Source: Actinoplanes sp. SE50/110
GTDB taxonomy: Bacteria > Actinomycetota > Actinomycetes > Mycobacteriales > Micromonosporaceae
Assembly (NCBI RefSeq): GCF_900119315.1
Contig: NZ_LT827010.1
Coordinates: 5,365,001 to 5,429,000 of the forward strand
Direction of reading: 5' to 3'
Length of the DNA stretch: 64,000 nucleotides
The notes beneath the pieces are model-generated. The model ran no database searches. It was given only the letters and a program-made list of their open reading frames with translations, and was not told the origin of the DNA. Position numbers and translations under genes: made by a program. Positions 29,111 through 37,954 of this stretch are shown piece by piece; positions within the stretch are counted from its first letter, which is position 1, and each line of letters opens with the position of its first letter.

Positions 29111-29761
29111 TCAGGCGGCGTCCCGGTGGAGACGGCGCTCGTTGATCTCCCACTCCATCACGTAGCGGCGGATCGCCCGGGCCGCGCTTTCCCGCGGGTC
29201 GAACGTCAGCACCACATGCCGGCCCGGATCGCCGTACGGGGCCTCGCGGACCGACAGGATCGTGCCGCTCACCTCGATCGTGCCCGCGGCGCCGAGCGTG
29301 ACGGCGGCCGCCATCCGCCCGCCCGCGGCCAGCGCCGCCGGCTCGTCGATCCAGCAGCGCAGCCCGCCCTCGCTGATGTCCAGCAGGGCGCCCTCGATCT
29401 CACCGTCGTCGGTGGTCAACCGGACGGCGGCGCCACCACCACCGCGGACGAACTCGCGGCGGTTGCTGTGCTGCGGGAGCCCCGCCGCGGTGAGACTCCA
29501 CCGGAACGGCGCCTCGTCGGAGACCGCGACCAGCCGGGCCGGGAGCACGATCCGGGTGCTCGGCGGCGCCCAGAAGACGTCGAACTGCTGACCGGCCGAG
29601 ATCACGACCGGGCCGGCGGTCTCCAACGGCGCGGCGACCGTGAAACGGTCACCGTCCACCGCCTCGAGGCGCGACCGGAAGTTCATCCCCTCACCGAGGA
29701 CGAGAAACATCGGCGTGCCGACGGCGGGCAGCTCGACGGTGGAAGAGACCGCAGCAACCAT
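29111..29761 (-). CDS. PilZ-domain (c-di-GMP-binding) protein
   Basis: A 216-residue soluble protein. The N-terminal half (about 1-95) is a YcgR-N-like beta barrel (MFLVLGEGMNFRSRLEAVDG). The C-terminal half is a PilZ domain with both binding motifs: the arginine motif in HSNRREFVRGGGGA and the (D/N)xSxxG motif as LLDISEGGLRCW. It should bind cyclic di-GMP and transmit the signal to an unknown partner; in motile bacteria such proteins act on the flagellum. A chemoreceptor gene is 3.3 kb away on the same strand, which may be coincidence. Confidence 0.88.
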   Translation of the reverse strand: MVAAVSSTVELPAVGTPMFLVLGEGMNFRSRLEAVDGDRFTVAAPLETAGPVVISAGQQFDVFWAPPSTRIVLPARLVAVSDEAPFRWSLTAAGLPQHSNRREFVRGGGGAAVRLTTDDGEIEGALLDISEGGLRCWIDEPAALAAGGRMAAAVTLGAAGTIEVSGTILSVREAPYGDPGRHVVLTFDPRESAARAIRRYVMEWEINERRLHRDAA

Positions 29762-29867
29762 GATGGAGACACCTCGCGAGCCGGGTGGAATGGGTTCGGC
29801 CCCTCCATTCGGTCGGGTCGGCCCGCACGTGAGGATCCCGGTGCCGCCGCGGCGTGAGATATCTCAT

Positions 29868-30593
29868 TCACCAGGGCACGACACCGCCGTCGTCGAAGAA
29901 GCCGCCGGTCGGACCATCGTCCGGGAGCGTCGCCAGGCGGATCGCGGTGGCGGCACCCTGCTGCGGGGTGCGGTGGCCGCGGAACCCGTTCAGGTCGGTG
30001 GCGCAGTAACCCGGGCAGGCCGCGTTGATCAGGATGCCGGTACCGGCCAGCTCCTTGGCGTACTGCAGGGTGACCGCGTTCAGGAACGACTTCGACGGCG
30101 AGTACGCCGCGCTGATCGGCCCGGTCTCGGCGCCCGGCGTGGACTGCCGGGTCAGCGAACCGACGCTGCTGGACACGTTCACGATCCGCGGCGCCGGCGA
30201 CCGGCGCAGCAGCGGCAGCATCGCGTTGGTCACCCGGACCACCCCGATCACGTTGGTCTCCACGACCGTGCGGATCACGGCGGGATCGACGACCGTCGGC
30301 TCCTGCGGCCGCCCACCGGTCACCCCGGCGTTGTTGACGAGTACGTCGAGACGGCCGAACCGCCGCTCGACGAGTTCCGCCGCGGCCACCACGCTGCCCT
30401 CGTCGGTCACGTCCAGCGGCACGCCGACCGCGTCCACCCCGGCCGCCCGCAGCTTCGCCACCGCCTCCTCGCGCCGCCCGGCATCCCGCGCACCCACCGC
30501 GACGGTGTGCCCGAGCTCGCCCAGGCCGGCCGCGATCTCGTACCCGATCCCCTTGTTCGCGCCGGTGACCAGCGCGACCCTCGTTTCGCTCAT
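29868..30593 (-). CDS. Short-chain dehydrogenase/reductase (SDR)
   Basis: A 241-residue NAD(P)-dependent classical SDR: cofactor motif VALVTGANKGIGYEIAAGLG, LVNNAGVTGG, the catalytic serine in IVNVSSSVGSL and the YxxxK pair in AAYSPSKSFLNAV. A GARDAGRREE block after the second strand suggests NADPH, as in carbonyl-reductase-like SDRs. The C-terminal block PGYCATDLNGFRGHRTPQQG is like that of carbonyl reductase relatives. ATG 30593 has AGGA nine bases before it. It is divergent from a LysR gene, 70 bases away, which probably regulates it. Confidence 0.93.
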   Translation of the reverse strand: MSETRVALVTGANKGIGYEIAAGLGELGHTVAVGARDAGRREEAVAKLRAAGVDAVGVPLDVTDEGSVVAAAELVERRFGRLDVLVNNAGVTGGRPQEPTVVDPAVIRTVVETNVIGVVRVTNAMLPLLRRSPAPRIVNVSSSVGSLTRQSTPGAETGPISAAYSPSKSFLNAVTLQYAKELAGTGILINAACPGYCATDLNGFRGHRTPQQGAATAIRLATLPDDGPTGGFFDDGGVVPW

Positions 30594-30663
30594 GACCCGA
30601 TCCTGTCCGCGCCGGCGGCCGGGGCCCAATACCGATCGGGTGGCGGGGTCATACCCTGTGGTC

Positions 30664-31527
30664 ATGGAGACGCGGGAGCTACGGTATTTCGTCGCGGTCG
30701 CCGAGGAACTCCACTTCGGCCGGGCCGCCCAGCGCCTCGGCATCGCCCAGCCACCGCTGTCCCGCGCGATCAGCCGGCTGGAACGCCGGCTCGGCGTCAC
30801 CCTGCTCGACCGCGACCACCGCGGCGCCGCCCTCACCGAGGCCGGCGCGGTGCTGCTCCGCGAGGCCCGGGTGGCGCTGGACGCGGTCGAGGCCGCCGAA
30901 CGCCGCACCCGCCGGGCCGCCGCCGGACGCCCCGGACTGGTCCTGGTCACCAAGGCCGGAGCCACCACCGAGCTGCTGGCGAAACTCCTCGACGCATACG
31001 CCGCGGAACCCGGCGCGGTGCCCGTCGAAGTAGCCCTGTGCGGCATCGCCGAACAGGAACGCGTCCTGCGCGCCGGCCGCGCCGACGTCGCCCTGCTCCA
31101 CCTGCCGTTCGACTCCACCGCGGGCCTCGACACCGAAGAGCTCGGCACCGAGAACCAGATCGCGGTCCTGCCCGCCGGCCACCCCCTGACCACCCGCCCG
31201 CACCTGCGCATGGCCGAGCTCCGCAACCTGCCCGGCCTGCCCCTGCCCCGCTGGCCACGCCCGGACGGCACCTACCCGGACGGTCCCGGCCCGGAGATCC
31301 GCGACCACGCCCAGCTGCTGCAGCTGGTCGCCCTCGGCCGCCTCTGCACGGTCCTGCCCGAGTCCGCCCGCCCCCACCTGCGCGAGGGCCTGGCCACCAT
31401 CCCGGTCCTGGACGCACCCCCGGTGACCACGGTGATCGCCTGGCCGCCACACAGCCGCTCCCGGCCACTGGCCACCCTGATCCACACCGCGACCCGCCTG
31501 CACCAGGCAACGATCACCGGGCCGTGA
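30664..31527 (+). CDS. LysR-family regulator
   Basis: A 287-residue protein. The winged HTH is at the start (LRYFVAVAEELHFGRAAQRL, GIAQPPLSRAISRLERRLGV) and the effector domain follows, with VLVTKAGATTELLAKLL and DVALLHLPFDSTAGLD. The layout, divergent from the SDR gene with a 70-base gap, is the classic LysR arrangement, so it probably controls the SDR in response to the enzyme's substrate. ATG 30664 lies directly before the HTH; the frame is open upstream but runs antisense through the SDR gene. Confidence 0.93.
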   Translation: METRELRYFVAVAEELHFGRAAQRLGIAQPPLSRAISRLERRLGVTLLDRDHRGAALTEAGAVLLREARVALDAVEAAERRTRRAAAGRPGLVLVTKAGATTELLAKLLDAYAAEPGAVPVEVALCGIAEQERVLRAGRADVALLHLPFDSTAGLDTEELGTENQIAVLPAGHPLTTRPHLRMAELRNLPGLPLPRWPRPDGTYPDGPGPEIRDHAQLLQLVALGRLCTVLPESARPHLREGLATIPVLDAPPVTTVIAWPPHSRSRPLATLIHTATRLHQATITGP

Positions 31528-31642
31528 GTCCGTCCCCCCGCGGCAGGGAGGGAATCGCTGTTCCGGCCGGGCGCCGGCCAGGGGCCGTGCCCGTCGTGCT
31601 GTCCAGAGCCGGCTTCGGCTGTCGGCGGCAGCCCGCGGACCG

Positions 31643-32182
31643 TCAGGTGGTGGGCACCCAGAAGCGCAGCTTCTCGGCGCGCTGATCCTCGAAGACGCCG
31701 CCGTTGGCTTCGATGACCCTGCGGGAGCCGACATTGGTGACGTCGCAGGTGACCAGGGCGGAGCTGATGCCGAGCGCGCGTGCCAGCGGGAGGGCGGCGC
31801 GCAGCATGGCGGTCGCGTGGCCGCGGCGCCGGGCGGAAGGTCGCACGTCGTAGCCGATGTGACCGCCGAAGTCGAGCAGCTGCGGGGTGAGGCGATGCCG
31901 GATCGCCAGCCGGCCCAGGTACTCGTCGCCGTCGACCCACCACAGGGTGGTGGAGGGCACGAACCCCTCGGGTCGCGGGGTGTCCTCCACCGGCTCGGAC
32001 AGCAGCCGGTCCACATAGGCGGCGAAGCCCTCCGGGGTGGGCCACCGGTCGCCGAACTCGCGCCACTCCCGGCCGATCATGGACTGGTCGCCGGGGCCGG
32101 CGCGCCCCTCGGCGCGGAACTCGGCCATGGCGGCGAGGAACGACTGACGTACACGCCCGGTGGGCGCGATCAATGCGGGCAC
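31643..32182 (-). CDS. GNAT-family N-acetyltransferase
   Basis: About 179 residues from the GTG at 32182. It fits GNAT acetyltransferases of the YpeA/YokL type: LWWVDGDEYLGRLAIRH, then GGHIGYDVRPSARRRGHATA (acetyl-CoA pyrophosphate loop RRRGHA) and the late block VTCDVTNVGSRRVIEANGGV. It should move an acetyl group from acetyl-CoA to an amine, target unknown. The upstream codons (MWRRRRFRDHVG) are Arg-rich and probably not translated, but the start is uncertain. Confidence 0.82.
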   Translation of the reverse strand: MPALIAPTGRVRQSFLAAMAEFRAEGRAGPGDQSMIGREWREFGDRWPTPEGFAAYVDRLLSEPVEDTPRPEGFVPSTTLWWVDGDEYLGRLAIRHRLTPQLLDFGGHIGYDVRPSARRRGHATAMLRAALPLARALGISSALVTCDVTNVGSRRVIEANGGVFEDQRAEKLRFWVPTT

Positions 32183-32239
32183 ACCGACATGATCCCGGAA
32201 CCGGCGCCGCCGCCACATCCGGATTTCACCCGGGCCGCA

Positions 32240-33238
32240 TCATCGCGAGAGGGAGAGCGGTGTGGCCCCGGACGTGTGCGGAACGGACACGAGGGCGGGC
32301 TGATCAGCCGGCTTCGGGAAGGCGTACCACCGGATCGCGACCTCCCGCGTGTCCGGGCCCGGCGCCGAGCGCAGCAGACAGTACCGGTTGCTGAGCTCCT
32401 GATACTCGCGGATGAAAGCGGCGAGCTCCGGGCCGCTGAGATGGGTGACGGCGCGCTCGCCGTGGCCCCACCGGCCGAACTCGGCGTGGTGCTCGACCGC
32501 CCAGGCCAGCAACTCCAGCTCGCTGCGGTACTTGGCGTCGAGGAACCGCAGCAACCGCTCGCGGTCCTCGCCGTCCCGGGCGGCCTCCAGGGACGGCAGC
32601 CGCAGGTTCTGATGGGCGGGCAGCAGCCACCGGCCGTCCCGCCGCCGGTCGACCAGGTTCAGCTGCTCGGCCTCGCGCAGTTGCAGCCCCACCTGCGCCT
32701 CGCTGACCCCGACCGCGGCGGCGATGGTGCGGCAGTCGGCCGGGCCGAGACGGTCCAGCGCGACCATCGTCCGGTCGAATTCCGGATCCTCCCGGGCCCG
32801 CAGGTGGCGCATCGTGAGCTGGGTGTGGCGCATGCCGCCGCTGATCAGCCGCCGGGCCCAGACCAGTAGCAGAATCCCGAACGGGACCTCGACCAGCAGC
32901 GCCAGCACCACGCTGACGGCCAGGTCGGACGACGCCCAGTCGAGCGAGATGTCGAACCAGGCGTCGCAGAACAGCAGCGCCGCGGTGGCGGACAGCACCG
33001 GAACCGCGGCCGGACGCCGGCGCAGCCCGAGCCGCAGGCTGATCGCCAGGCAGGCGGCCAGGGCGAGGTCGAAACCCACCCATGTCGCCCGCCACTGGCC
33101 GGTCGCATACCGGTCCGGCAGGGTGTCGGCGAGATAGACGCTCCACGGCACCAGCACCACGGCGGCTGCCCCGATGATCAGTAGCACGAGTCGGCGGGTC
33201 ACCTCGAAACCGTAGGCGCGACGCGGCTTCCCGGTCAT
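32240..33238 (-). CDS. Membrane protein with C-terminal winged-helix domain
   Basis: A 332-residue protein with four membrane segments in the first 135 residues (LVLLIIGAAAVVLVPWSVYL, GFDLALAACLAISLRLGL, VLSATAALLFCDAWFDISL, SVVLALLVEVPFGILLLVWA). A cytoplasmic part follows with an HTH-like stretch (GPADCRTIAAAVGVSEAQVG, LQLREAEQLNLV) and a marR-like wing (RRRDGRWLLPAH). It may be a membrane-tethered regulator. The N-terminus resembles the small family of actinobacterial proteins of the type 'hypothetical, DNA-binding'. It is divergent from the spore photoproduct lyase-like gene, 43 bases away, so it may control it. Confidence 0.7.
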   Translation of the reverse strand: MTGKPRRAYGFEVTRRLVLLIIGAAAVVLVPWSVYLADTLPDRYATGQWRATWVGFDLALAACLAISLRLGLRRRPAAVPVLSATAALLFCDAWFDISLDWASSDLAVSVVLALLVEVPFGILLLVWARRLISGGMRHTQLTMRHLRAREDPEFDRTMVALDRLGPADCRTIAAAVGVSEAQVGLQLREAEQLNLVDRRRDGRWLLPAHQNLRLPSLEAARDGEDRERLLRFLDAKYRSELELLAWAVEHHAEFGRWGHGERAVTHLSGPELAAFIREYQELSNRYCLLRSAPGPDTREVAIRWYAFPKPADQPALVSVPHTSGATPLSLSR

Positions 33239-33281
33239 CGGGGTTCACCCCGACCGCGGAGATTAAGGGGATACTCGGGGT

Positions 33282-34340
33282 GTGAGCGAGCTGCTGGACA
33301 TCCGCCGGATCTATGTCGAGCCGGCCGCCGCCGAACTGCCCCGCGGCAAGGAGATTCTGGCCCGGTTTCCCGGGGCGCAGCTGGTCGAGGTGGAGTCGCA
33401 CCACCGGATTCCGGAGCTCTACGGGGATGAGACGAACGTCAACCGGTGGGTGCGGATCAAACGGGAAGCGCTGGTGCTCGGGGTCAAGAAGACGCTGGCC
33501 GCCCGGCCGAACGGGCGCAGCGCCGATTTCATCGCCCCGTCCACCGCCAACGGGTGTGCGATGGCCTGCGCCTACTGTTACGTGCCGCGGCACAAGGGCT
33601 ACAGCAATCCGATCACGGTCTTCGCCAACATCGACAAGATCACCGGGTACGTGGCGCGGCACGCGAAGCGCCAGGGCGTCAAGAGCGCGCCGAACGAATG
33701 TGATCCGGTCGCCTGGGTCTACGACATCGGGGAGAATTCGGATTGCAGCGTCGACGCGCGGATCAGTGACAACGTGCGGGATCTGGTCGAGTTGTTCCGC
33801 TGGCTGCCGACCGCGAAGGCGTCGTTCGCCACCAAGCACGTCAACCGGGACCTGCTCGGCTGGGATCCCCAGGGCCGGACCCGGATCAGATTCTCCCTGA
33901 TGCCCGCGAAGGATGCGAAGGTGCTGGACATCCGCACCTCGCCGGTGGCCGAGCGGATCGCGGCGATCGACGATTTCGTGGCGGCCGGCTATGAGGTGCA
34001 CGTCAATTTCAGCCCGGTCGTCGTCCGCGACGGATGGCTGCAGGATTGGGCGGAACTGCTCGATCAGCTCGATGCCGGAATCGGCGATGCGGCCAAACGG
34101 CAGCTGGCAGCCGAGGTCATTTTCCTGACCCACAATCGGGAACTGCACGAGGTGAACCTGGGCTGGCATCCGAAAGCCGAGGAGCTGATCTGGCGGCCGG
34201 AGCTGCAGCAGCCGAAACGGTCGCAGAACGGGTCGTGGAACGTGCGGTACCGGACCGGGGAGAAAGGAAGATACGTGGCTGAGCTGGTCGATCTGATCGG
34301 TGCGCGCACGCCCTACTGCCGGGTCCGCTACGCGTTCTGA
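33282..34340 (+). CDS. Spore photoproduct lyase-family radical SAM protein
   Basis: A 352-residue protein of the actinobacterial SPL-like family. The [4Fe-4S]/SAM motif CxxxCxxC is in NGCAMACAYCYVPRHKGYS. N-terminal RIYVEPAAAELPRGKEILAR and C-terminal EVIFLTHNRELHEVNLGWHP match the same family. Bacillus SplB repairs spore photoproduct (5-thyminyl-5,6-dihydrothymine) in UV-damaged spore DNA; whether this branch does the same in non-endospore formers is not established. A cysteine (ENSDCSVDARISDNV) might serve as the hydrogen donor. The GTG start has AAGGGG about ten bases upstream. Sporangia-forming actinobacteria meet UV as dry spores, so the context is plausible. Confidence 0.9.
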   Translation: MSELLDIRRIYVEPAAAELPRGKEILARFPGAQLVEVESHHRIPELYGDETNVNRWVRIKREALVLGVKKTLAARPNGRSADFIAPSTANGCAMACAYCYVPRHKGYSNPITVFANIDKITGYVARHAKRQGVKSAPNECDPVAWVYDIGENSDCSVDARISDNVRDLVELFRWLPTAKASFATKHVNRDLLGWDPQGRTRIRFSLMPAKDAKVLDIRTSPVAERIAAIDDFVAAGYEVHVNFSPVVVRDGWLQDWAELLDQLDAGIGDAAKRQLAAEVIFLTHNRELHEVNLGWHPKAEELIWRPELQQPKRSQNGSWNVRYRTGEKGRYVAELVDLIGARTPYCRVRYAF

Positions 34341-34380
34341 GGACGCGGGGCTGCCGACGGCGTACCGCCGCAATCGGAAA

Positions 34381-34414
34381 AGCCGCCACGGTCCGTTGCC
34401 GGATCGTGGCGGCT
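34381..34414. terminator. Hairpin terminator between convergent genes
   Basis: A 15-base-pair stem, AGCCGCCACGGTCCG against CGGATCGTGGCGGCT, with one G-T wobble and a four-base loop TTGC. It lies between the stops of the spore photoproduct lyase-like gene and the DHA2 transporter and can serve both. Confidence 0.85.
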
Positions 34415-34430
34415 CGTGGCCGGTGACCGT

Positions 34431-35963
34431 CTAGACCGCCTGCAGCTCCTCGGCGGCCTGCTCCGGGGCCTTCGGTGCGTCGGCGAAGCCGCGCAGCGGC
34501 ACGTGGCGGATGAACAGCGCCACCACGATGCCGGCCGCGGCCGCGACCGCGCCCCAGGTGAACGCGGCGCCGATGCCGTCGGTGACCGCCTGGGCGAACA
34601 GGTGCCGCACGTTGTCCGGCAGGGCCCGCAGCATGGCCGGGGTCATCCCGGCGGCCGAACCGGTCGGCACGCCGCCGCCCAGCGCGTGGATCAGGTGGTT
34701 GGTGTAGAGCGTGCTCAGCAGCGAGACGCCGAGCGAGCCGCCCATGTTGCGCAGGAAGGTGGCCGCGCCGGTCGCCGCGCCGATCGCCTGGATCGGGGCG
34801 CTGTTCTGCGCGATCAGCATGGTGGTCTGCATCAGGCAGCCCATGCCGGCGCCGAGGACCGCCATGAACAGGCCGGTGGTGAACCGCGAGGTGCCGATGT
34901 CCATGGTGGCGAACAGGGCGAGGCCGGCGGTCATCAACACGGTGCCCAGGATCGGCAGCGCACGGTAGTGGCCGGTGCGGGTGATCAGCTGACCGCCGAC
35001 CAGCGAGACGACCATGGCGGACAGCATCATCGGCATCAGCAGCAGGCCGCTGTTGGTGGCCGAGGAACCCTGCACGTACTGCTGGAACTGCGGGAGCAGG
35101 GTGATGCCGCCGAACATGGCGAAGCCGACGATCAGGCTGAGCGCGCCGGCCAGCGCGAAGTTGCGGTTGGCGAAGACGGACAGCGGCATGATCGGCTCGG
35201 CGGAGCGGCGCTCGACGACGACGAACGCGACGAAGGCGACCACCGCGAGCGCGAGCAGGCCGAGAATCTGCGCGGAGGCCCAGGCGTACTGGCTGCCACC
35301 CCAGGTGGTGATCAGCACCAGCGCGGTGATCCAGACGCTGAGCAGGGCCGCGCCGAGCCAGTCGATGCGCACCGCACCCGCGCCGCGCGGAAGCTTGGCC
35401 AACACGAACCAGCAGACACCCAGCGCCACGACGCCCAGCGGCAGGTTGACGTAGAACGCCCAGCGCCAGTTGAGGTGGTCGGTGATGAAGCCGCCGACCA
35501 GCGGGCCGCCGATCATCGCGACCGGCATGACGGCCATCATCACGCCCTGGTACTTGCCACGCTCGCGGGGCGGGATGATGTCGGCCAGCACCGCCATGAC
35601 GCCGACCATCAGGCCGCCGGCGCCGAGACCCTGCAGCGCCCGGAAGCCGACCAGCTCGCCCATGTTCTGCGACATGCCGCACAGCGCCGAGCCGAGCAGG
35701 AAGATCGCGATCGAGCTGAGGAAGGTGATCCGGCGGCCGAGCAGGTCACCGAGCTTGCCCCAGATCGGGGTGGCGACCGTGGAGGCCAGGATGTAGCCGG
35801 TGGTCACCCAGGCCAGGTGGTTGAGGCCGTGCAGCTCGCCGACGATGGTCGGCAGGGCGGGCGCCACGATCATGTTGTCGAGCATGGCGAGCAGCATCGC
35901 GATCACGAGGCCGCTCATGGTCACCATGATCTCTCGATGGGTGAACCGGGTGGGTGGGGTCAC
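34431..35963 (-). CDS. DHA2-type multidrug MFS exporter
   Basis: A 510-residue transporter with 14 predicted helices, of the EmrB/QacA (DHA2) proton antiporter group. Visible motifs are motif D1 in LLAMLDNMIVAPALPTI, motif A in GKLGDLLGRRITFL and motif C in GVMMAVMPVAMIGGPLVGG. It exports hydrophobic drugs or metabolites; the substrate is unknown. The start is GTG 35963. It is divergent from a TetR gene, 98 bases away, with palindromes between, the usual arrangement for an inducible exporter and its repressor. Confidence 0.93.
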   Translation of the reverse strand: MTPPTRFTHREIMVTMSGLVIAMLLAMLDNMIVAPALPTIVGELHGLNHLAWVTTGYILASTVATPIWGKLGDLLGRRITFLSSIAIFLLGSALCGMSQNMGELVGFRALQGLGAGGLMVGVMAVLADIIPPRERGKYQGVMMAVMPVAMIGGPLVGGFITDHLNWRWAFYVNLPLGVVALGVCWFVLAKLPRGAGAVRIDWLGAALLSVWITALVLITTWGGSQYAWASAQILGLLALAVVAFVAFVVVERRSAEPIMPLSVFANRNFALAGALSLIVGFAMFGGITLLPQFQQYVQGSSATNSGLLLMPMMLSAMVVSLVGGQLITRTGHYRALPILGTVLMTAGLALFATMDIGTSRFTTGLFMAVLGAGMGCLMQTTMLIAQNSAPIQAIGAATGAATFLRNMGGSLGVSLLSTLYTNHLIHALGGGVPTGSAAGMTPAMLRALPDNVRHLFAQAVTDGIGAAFTWGAVAAAAGIVVALFIRHVPLRGFADAPKAPEQAAEELQAV

Positions 35964-35998
35964 GGCTGACTTCTTTCGGTATGGTTGCTGCGTAGCCT

Positions 35999-36008
35999 AC
36001 CGGCCGGT
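35999..36008. promoter_or_regulatory. Palindrome ACCGGCCGGT between exporter and TetR gene
   Basis: A perfect 10-base palindrome in the 98-base divergent region. A second, imperfect inverted repeat, CTTGCC-N4-GGTAAG, lies at about 36019-36034. Either may be the operator of the TetR protein that starts at 36062. Confidence 0.4.
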
Positions 36009-36061
36009 CAGTAGTTTACTTGCCGCACGGTAAGCTGGCAAACCCCGAGGTGAGGACGGTC

Positions 36062-36670
36062 ATGGCGACATCAGGACAGCGGCGCGGCGCCGACACCAAA
36101 GCGGAGATCCGCAGGGTGGCCATCGAGCTGTTCACCGAACGCGGCTACGAGGCGACCAGCCTGCGGGAGATCGCCGAACGGCTGGACATCACCAAGGCGG
36201 CGCTGTACTACCACTTCAGCAGCAAGGAGAGCATCGTCCTGTCGATCTTCCAGGCGCACCTGGACGCGCTCGACGAGCTCGTCGACTGGGCCCGTGAGCA
36301 GCCACCCGGGCCGGAGCTGCGCGCCCAGGTCGTCGACCGGATGGTCGAGCTCGGCGTCGGCAGCGGCATGGCCGCCATGAAGTTCGCGATGGCCAACCAG
36401 CACGTCGTCCGCGACCTGCACCAGCAGCAGGGGCGGGAGAACGCGTTCGGCAAGATGACCGAACTCTTCGACATCGTGACCGGCCCGGACGCCACCGTCG
36501 AGGAGACGCTACGGGTCCGCTCGGCGCTGCTCAGCGTCAACATCGTGCTGATGGCCTCGCGCGGCCTGCCGGTCACCGACACCGAACTCGCGGCGGTCGC
36601 CCGCAACATCGCCCACAGCCTGATCGCCCCCGGCCCGGACCGGCCCGGCGCGGTACGCGACGACGACTAG
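36062..36670 (+). CDS. TetR-family regulator
   Basis: A 202-residue regulator from ATG 36062, which has GAGGTGAGGA within 15 bases upstream. The HTH is TKAEIRRVAIELFTERGYEA, TSLREIAERLDITKAALYYHFSSKE, as in classical TetR proteins. The C-terminal domain has LHQQQGRENAFGKMTELFDI and is all helical. It is divergent from the DHA2 exporter and is likely its repressor. Fourteen further upstream codons are open but carry the palindrome region. Confidence 0.92.
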   Translation: MATSGQRRGADTKAEIRRVAIELFTERGYEATSLREIAERLDITKAALYYHFSSKESIVLSIFQAHLDALDELVDWAREQPPGPELRAQVVDRMVELGVGSGMAAMKFAMANQHVVRDLHQQQGRENAFGKMTELFDIVTGPDATVEETLRVRSALLSVNIVLMASRGLPVTDTELAAVARNIAHSLIAPGPDRPGAVRDDD

Positions 36671-36690
36671 CCACGCCGGCGCCACGTCGA

Positions 36691-37422
36691 TCATCCGGTG
36701 TGCTGCGCGTCGCCGGCCACCAGCCGGCGGAACCGCCGAGCGTCGTCGGCCCGCGCCAGGTTGTTGAACATCACGTACGCCGGCCCGCCGTCCACCATGG
36801 CGGCCAGCCGCGCCAGCTCGTCATCGGTGTGGACGTGGCGGGCGCCGGTCACGCCGTGCAGCCGGTAATAGGCCGTCGGCGTCAGACTCGGCCGCAGGAA
36901 CGGGTCGGCGGCGTGCGTCAGATCGCCGGCCGCACAGATGTCCCGGACCAGGTCGTCCGGCCACGGCCCGCGCGGCTCCCACAGCAGTCGCACCCCGTCC
37001 GGCCGCGGGGCCCGGGCGAGGAATTCCCGCAACCGGGTCACGGCGGGCTCGGTCGGCCGGAAACTGGCCGGGCACTGCAGCAGGATCGCGCCGGCCCGCA
37101 GCAGCGACGCGCACCGGACCGTGGTGTCCCAGGCCCGCGCCACCACCGGTGTCCACCGGAACCCGCCGACCTCGGCCCGTTCCGCCTCGCTCAGCGGGGT
37201 GCGCAACCGCCGATAGGTCGCACTCCGGGCCTCGTGCGTGATCAGCTGCCACGCTTTGACGACGAACTCGAACTCCCCCGGCACGGTGTCCCGCCACCGC
37301 CGCAGGGTGCTCTCGCGGGGCGGCTCGTAGAAGGTCTGCTGCACCTCCAGCACCGGGAAACGCTGCGCATAGGAGGCCAGCGCCATACTCGCCCCGCACA
37401 ATCCCACCCGCACCCCCGCCAT
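36691..37422 (-). CDS. DUF72-family protein
   Basis: About 243 residues from ATG 37422. It is a DUF72 TIM-barrel-like protein: RVGLCGASMALASYAQRFPV, the strand EVQQTFYEPPRESTLRRW, FEFVVKAWQLITHEA, and the late YYRLHGVTG, ARHVHTDDEL and YVMFNNLARADDA blocks. The usual DUF72 tail (YVYFNNDxxGxAxxNAxxL) is kept only in part. The biochemical role of the family is not known. Convergent with the TetR gene and divergent from the DoxX-like gene. Confidence 0.85.
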   Translation of the reverse strand: MAGVRVGLCGASMALASYAQRFPVLEVQQTFYEPPRESTLRRWRDTVPGEFEFVVKAWQLITHEARSATYRRLRTPLSEAERAEVGGFRWTPVVARAWDTTVRCASLLRAGAILLQCPASFRPTEPAVTRLREFLARAPRPDGVRLLWEPRGPWPDDLVRDICAAGDLTHAADPFLRPSLTPTAYYRLHGVTGARHVHTDDELARLAAMVDGGPAYVMFNNLARADDARRFRRLVAGDAQHTG

Positions 37423-37566
37423 GCCGGATCCAGTACCCACCCCGGCCCCCGATCAGCGCGCCGCCGAAGGAAAATGGCGGCGGCCCGGCAGCCGGTGAGC
37501 CACTGCCGGGGCGGGCGGTCACCCGGGCGGGTGGTGGAAAGCGCGGCGATCGGAGATCGTGAAGGC

Positions 37567-37947
37567 ATGAGTCTGCTGCGAACTCTCGGACAGGTCGGCC
37601 TCGGCGCGGTGCTCCTCACCGCGGGCGCCGGGCATCTCACCACGAAACGGCAGGAGTTCCAGGCGCAGGTACCGTCCTGGTTCCCGGTCGACCCGGACCG
37701 GGTGGTGGTGGTGTCCGGGGTGGCCGAGCTGGCGCTGGGGACGGCGCTGCTGGTCACCTGGCGTCAGCCGGCCCGGCGGCGGCTGGGCAACGTGGCCGCC
37801 GCGTTCTTCGCCGGGGTGTTTCCGGGCAACATCGCCCAGTTCGTCGAGCGCAAGGACAGCTTCGGCCTGGACACCGACCGCAAGCGGGCGGTGCGCCTGC
37901 TCGGTCAGCCGGCGCTGATCGCCTGGGCCCGCGCCAGCACCCGGTGA
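37567..37947 (+). CDS. DoxX-like membrane protein
   Basis: A 126-residue protein with four hydrophobic segments, resembling the DoxX family: GQVGLGAVLLTAGAGHLTTKRQEFQAQVPSW is the usual N-terminal block, then VVVVSGVAELALGTALLV and NVAAAFFAGVFPGNIAQFV. DoxX-type proteins are quinone-related membrane subunits or redox partners in some bacteria; the role here is unknown. Start ATG 37567 has a GAAGG just upstream. Confidence 0.8.
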   Translation: MSLLRTLGQVGLGAVLLTAGAGHLTTKRQEFQAQVPSWFPVDPDRVVVVSGVAELALGTALLVTWRQPARRRLGNVAAAFFAGVFPGNIAQFVERKDSFGLDTDRKRAVRLLGQPALIAWARASTR

Positions 37948-37954
37948 GCCTCCT

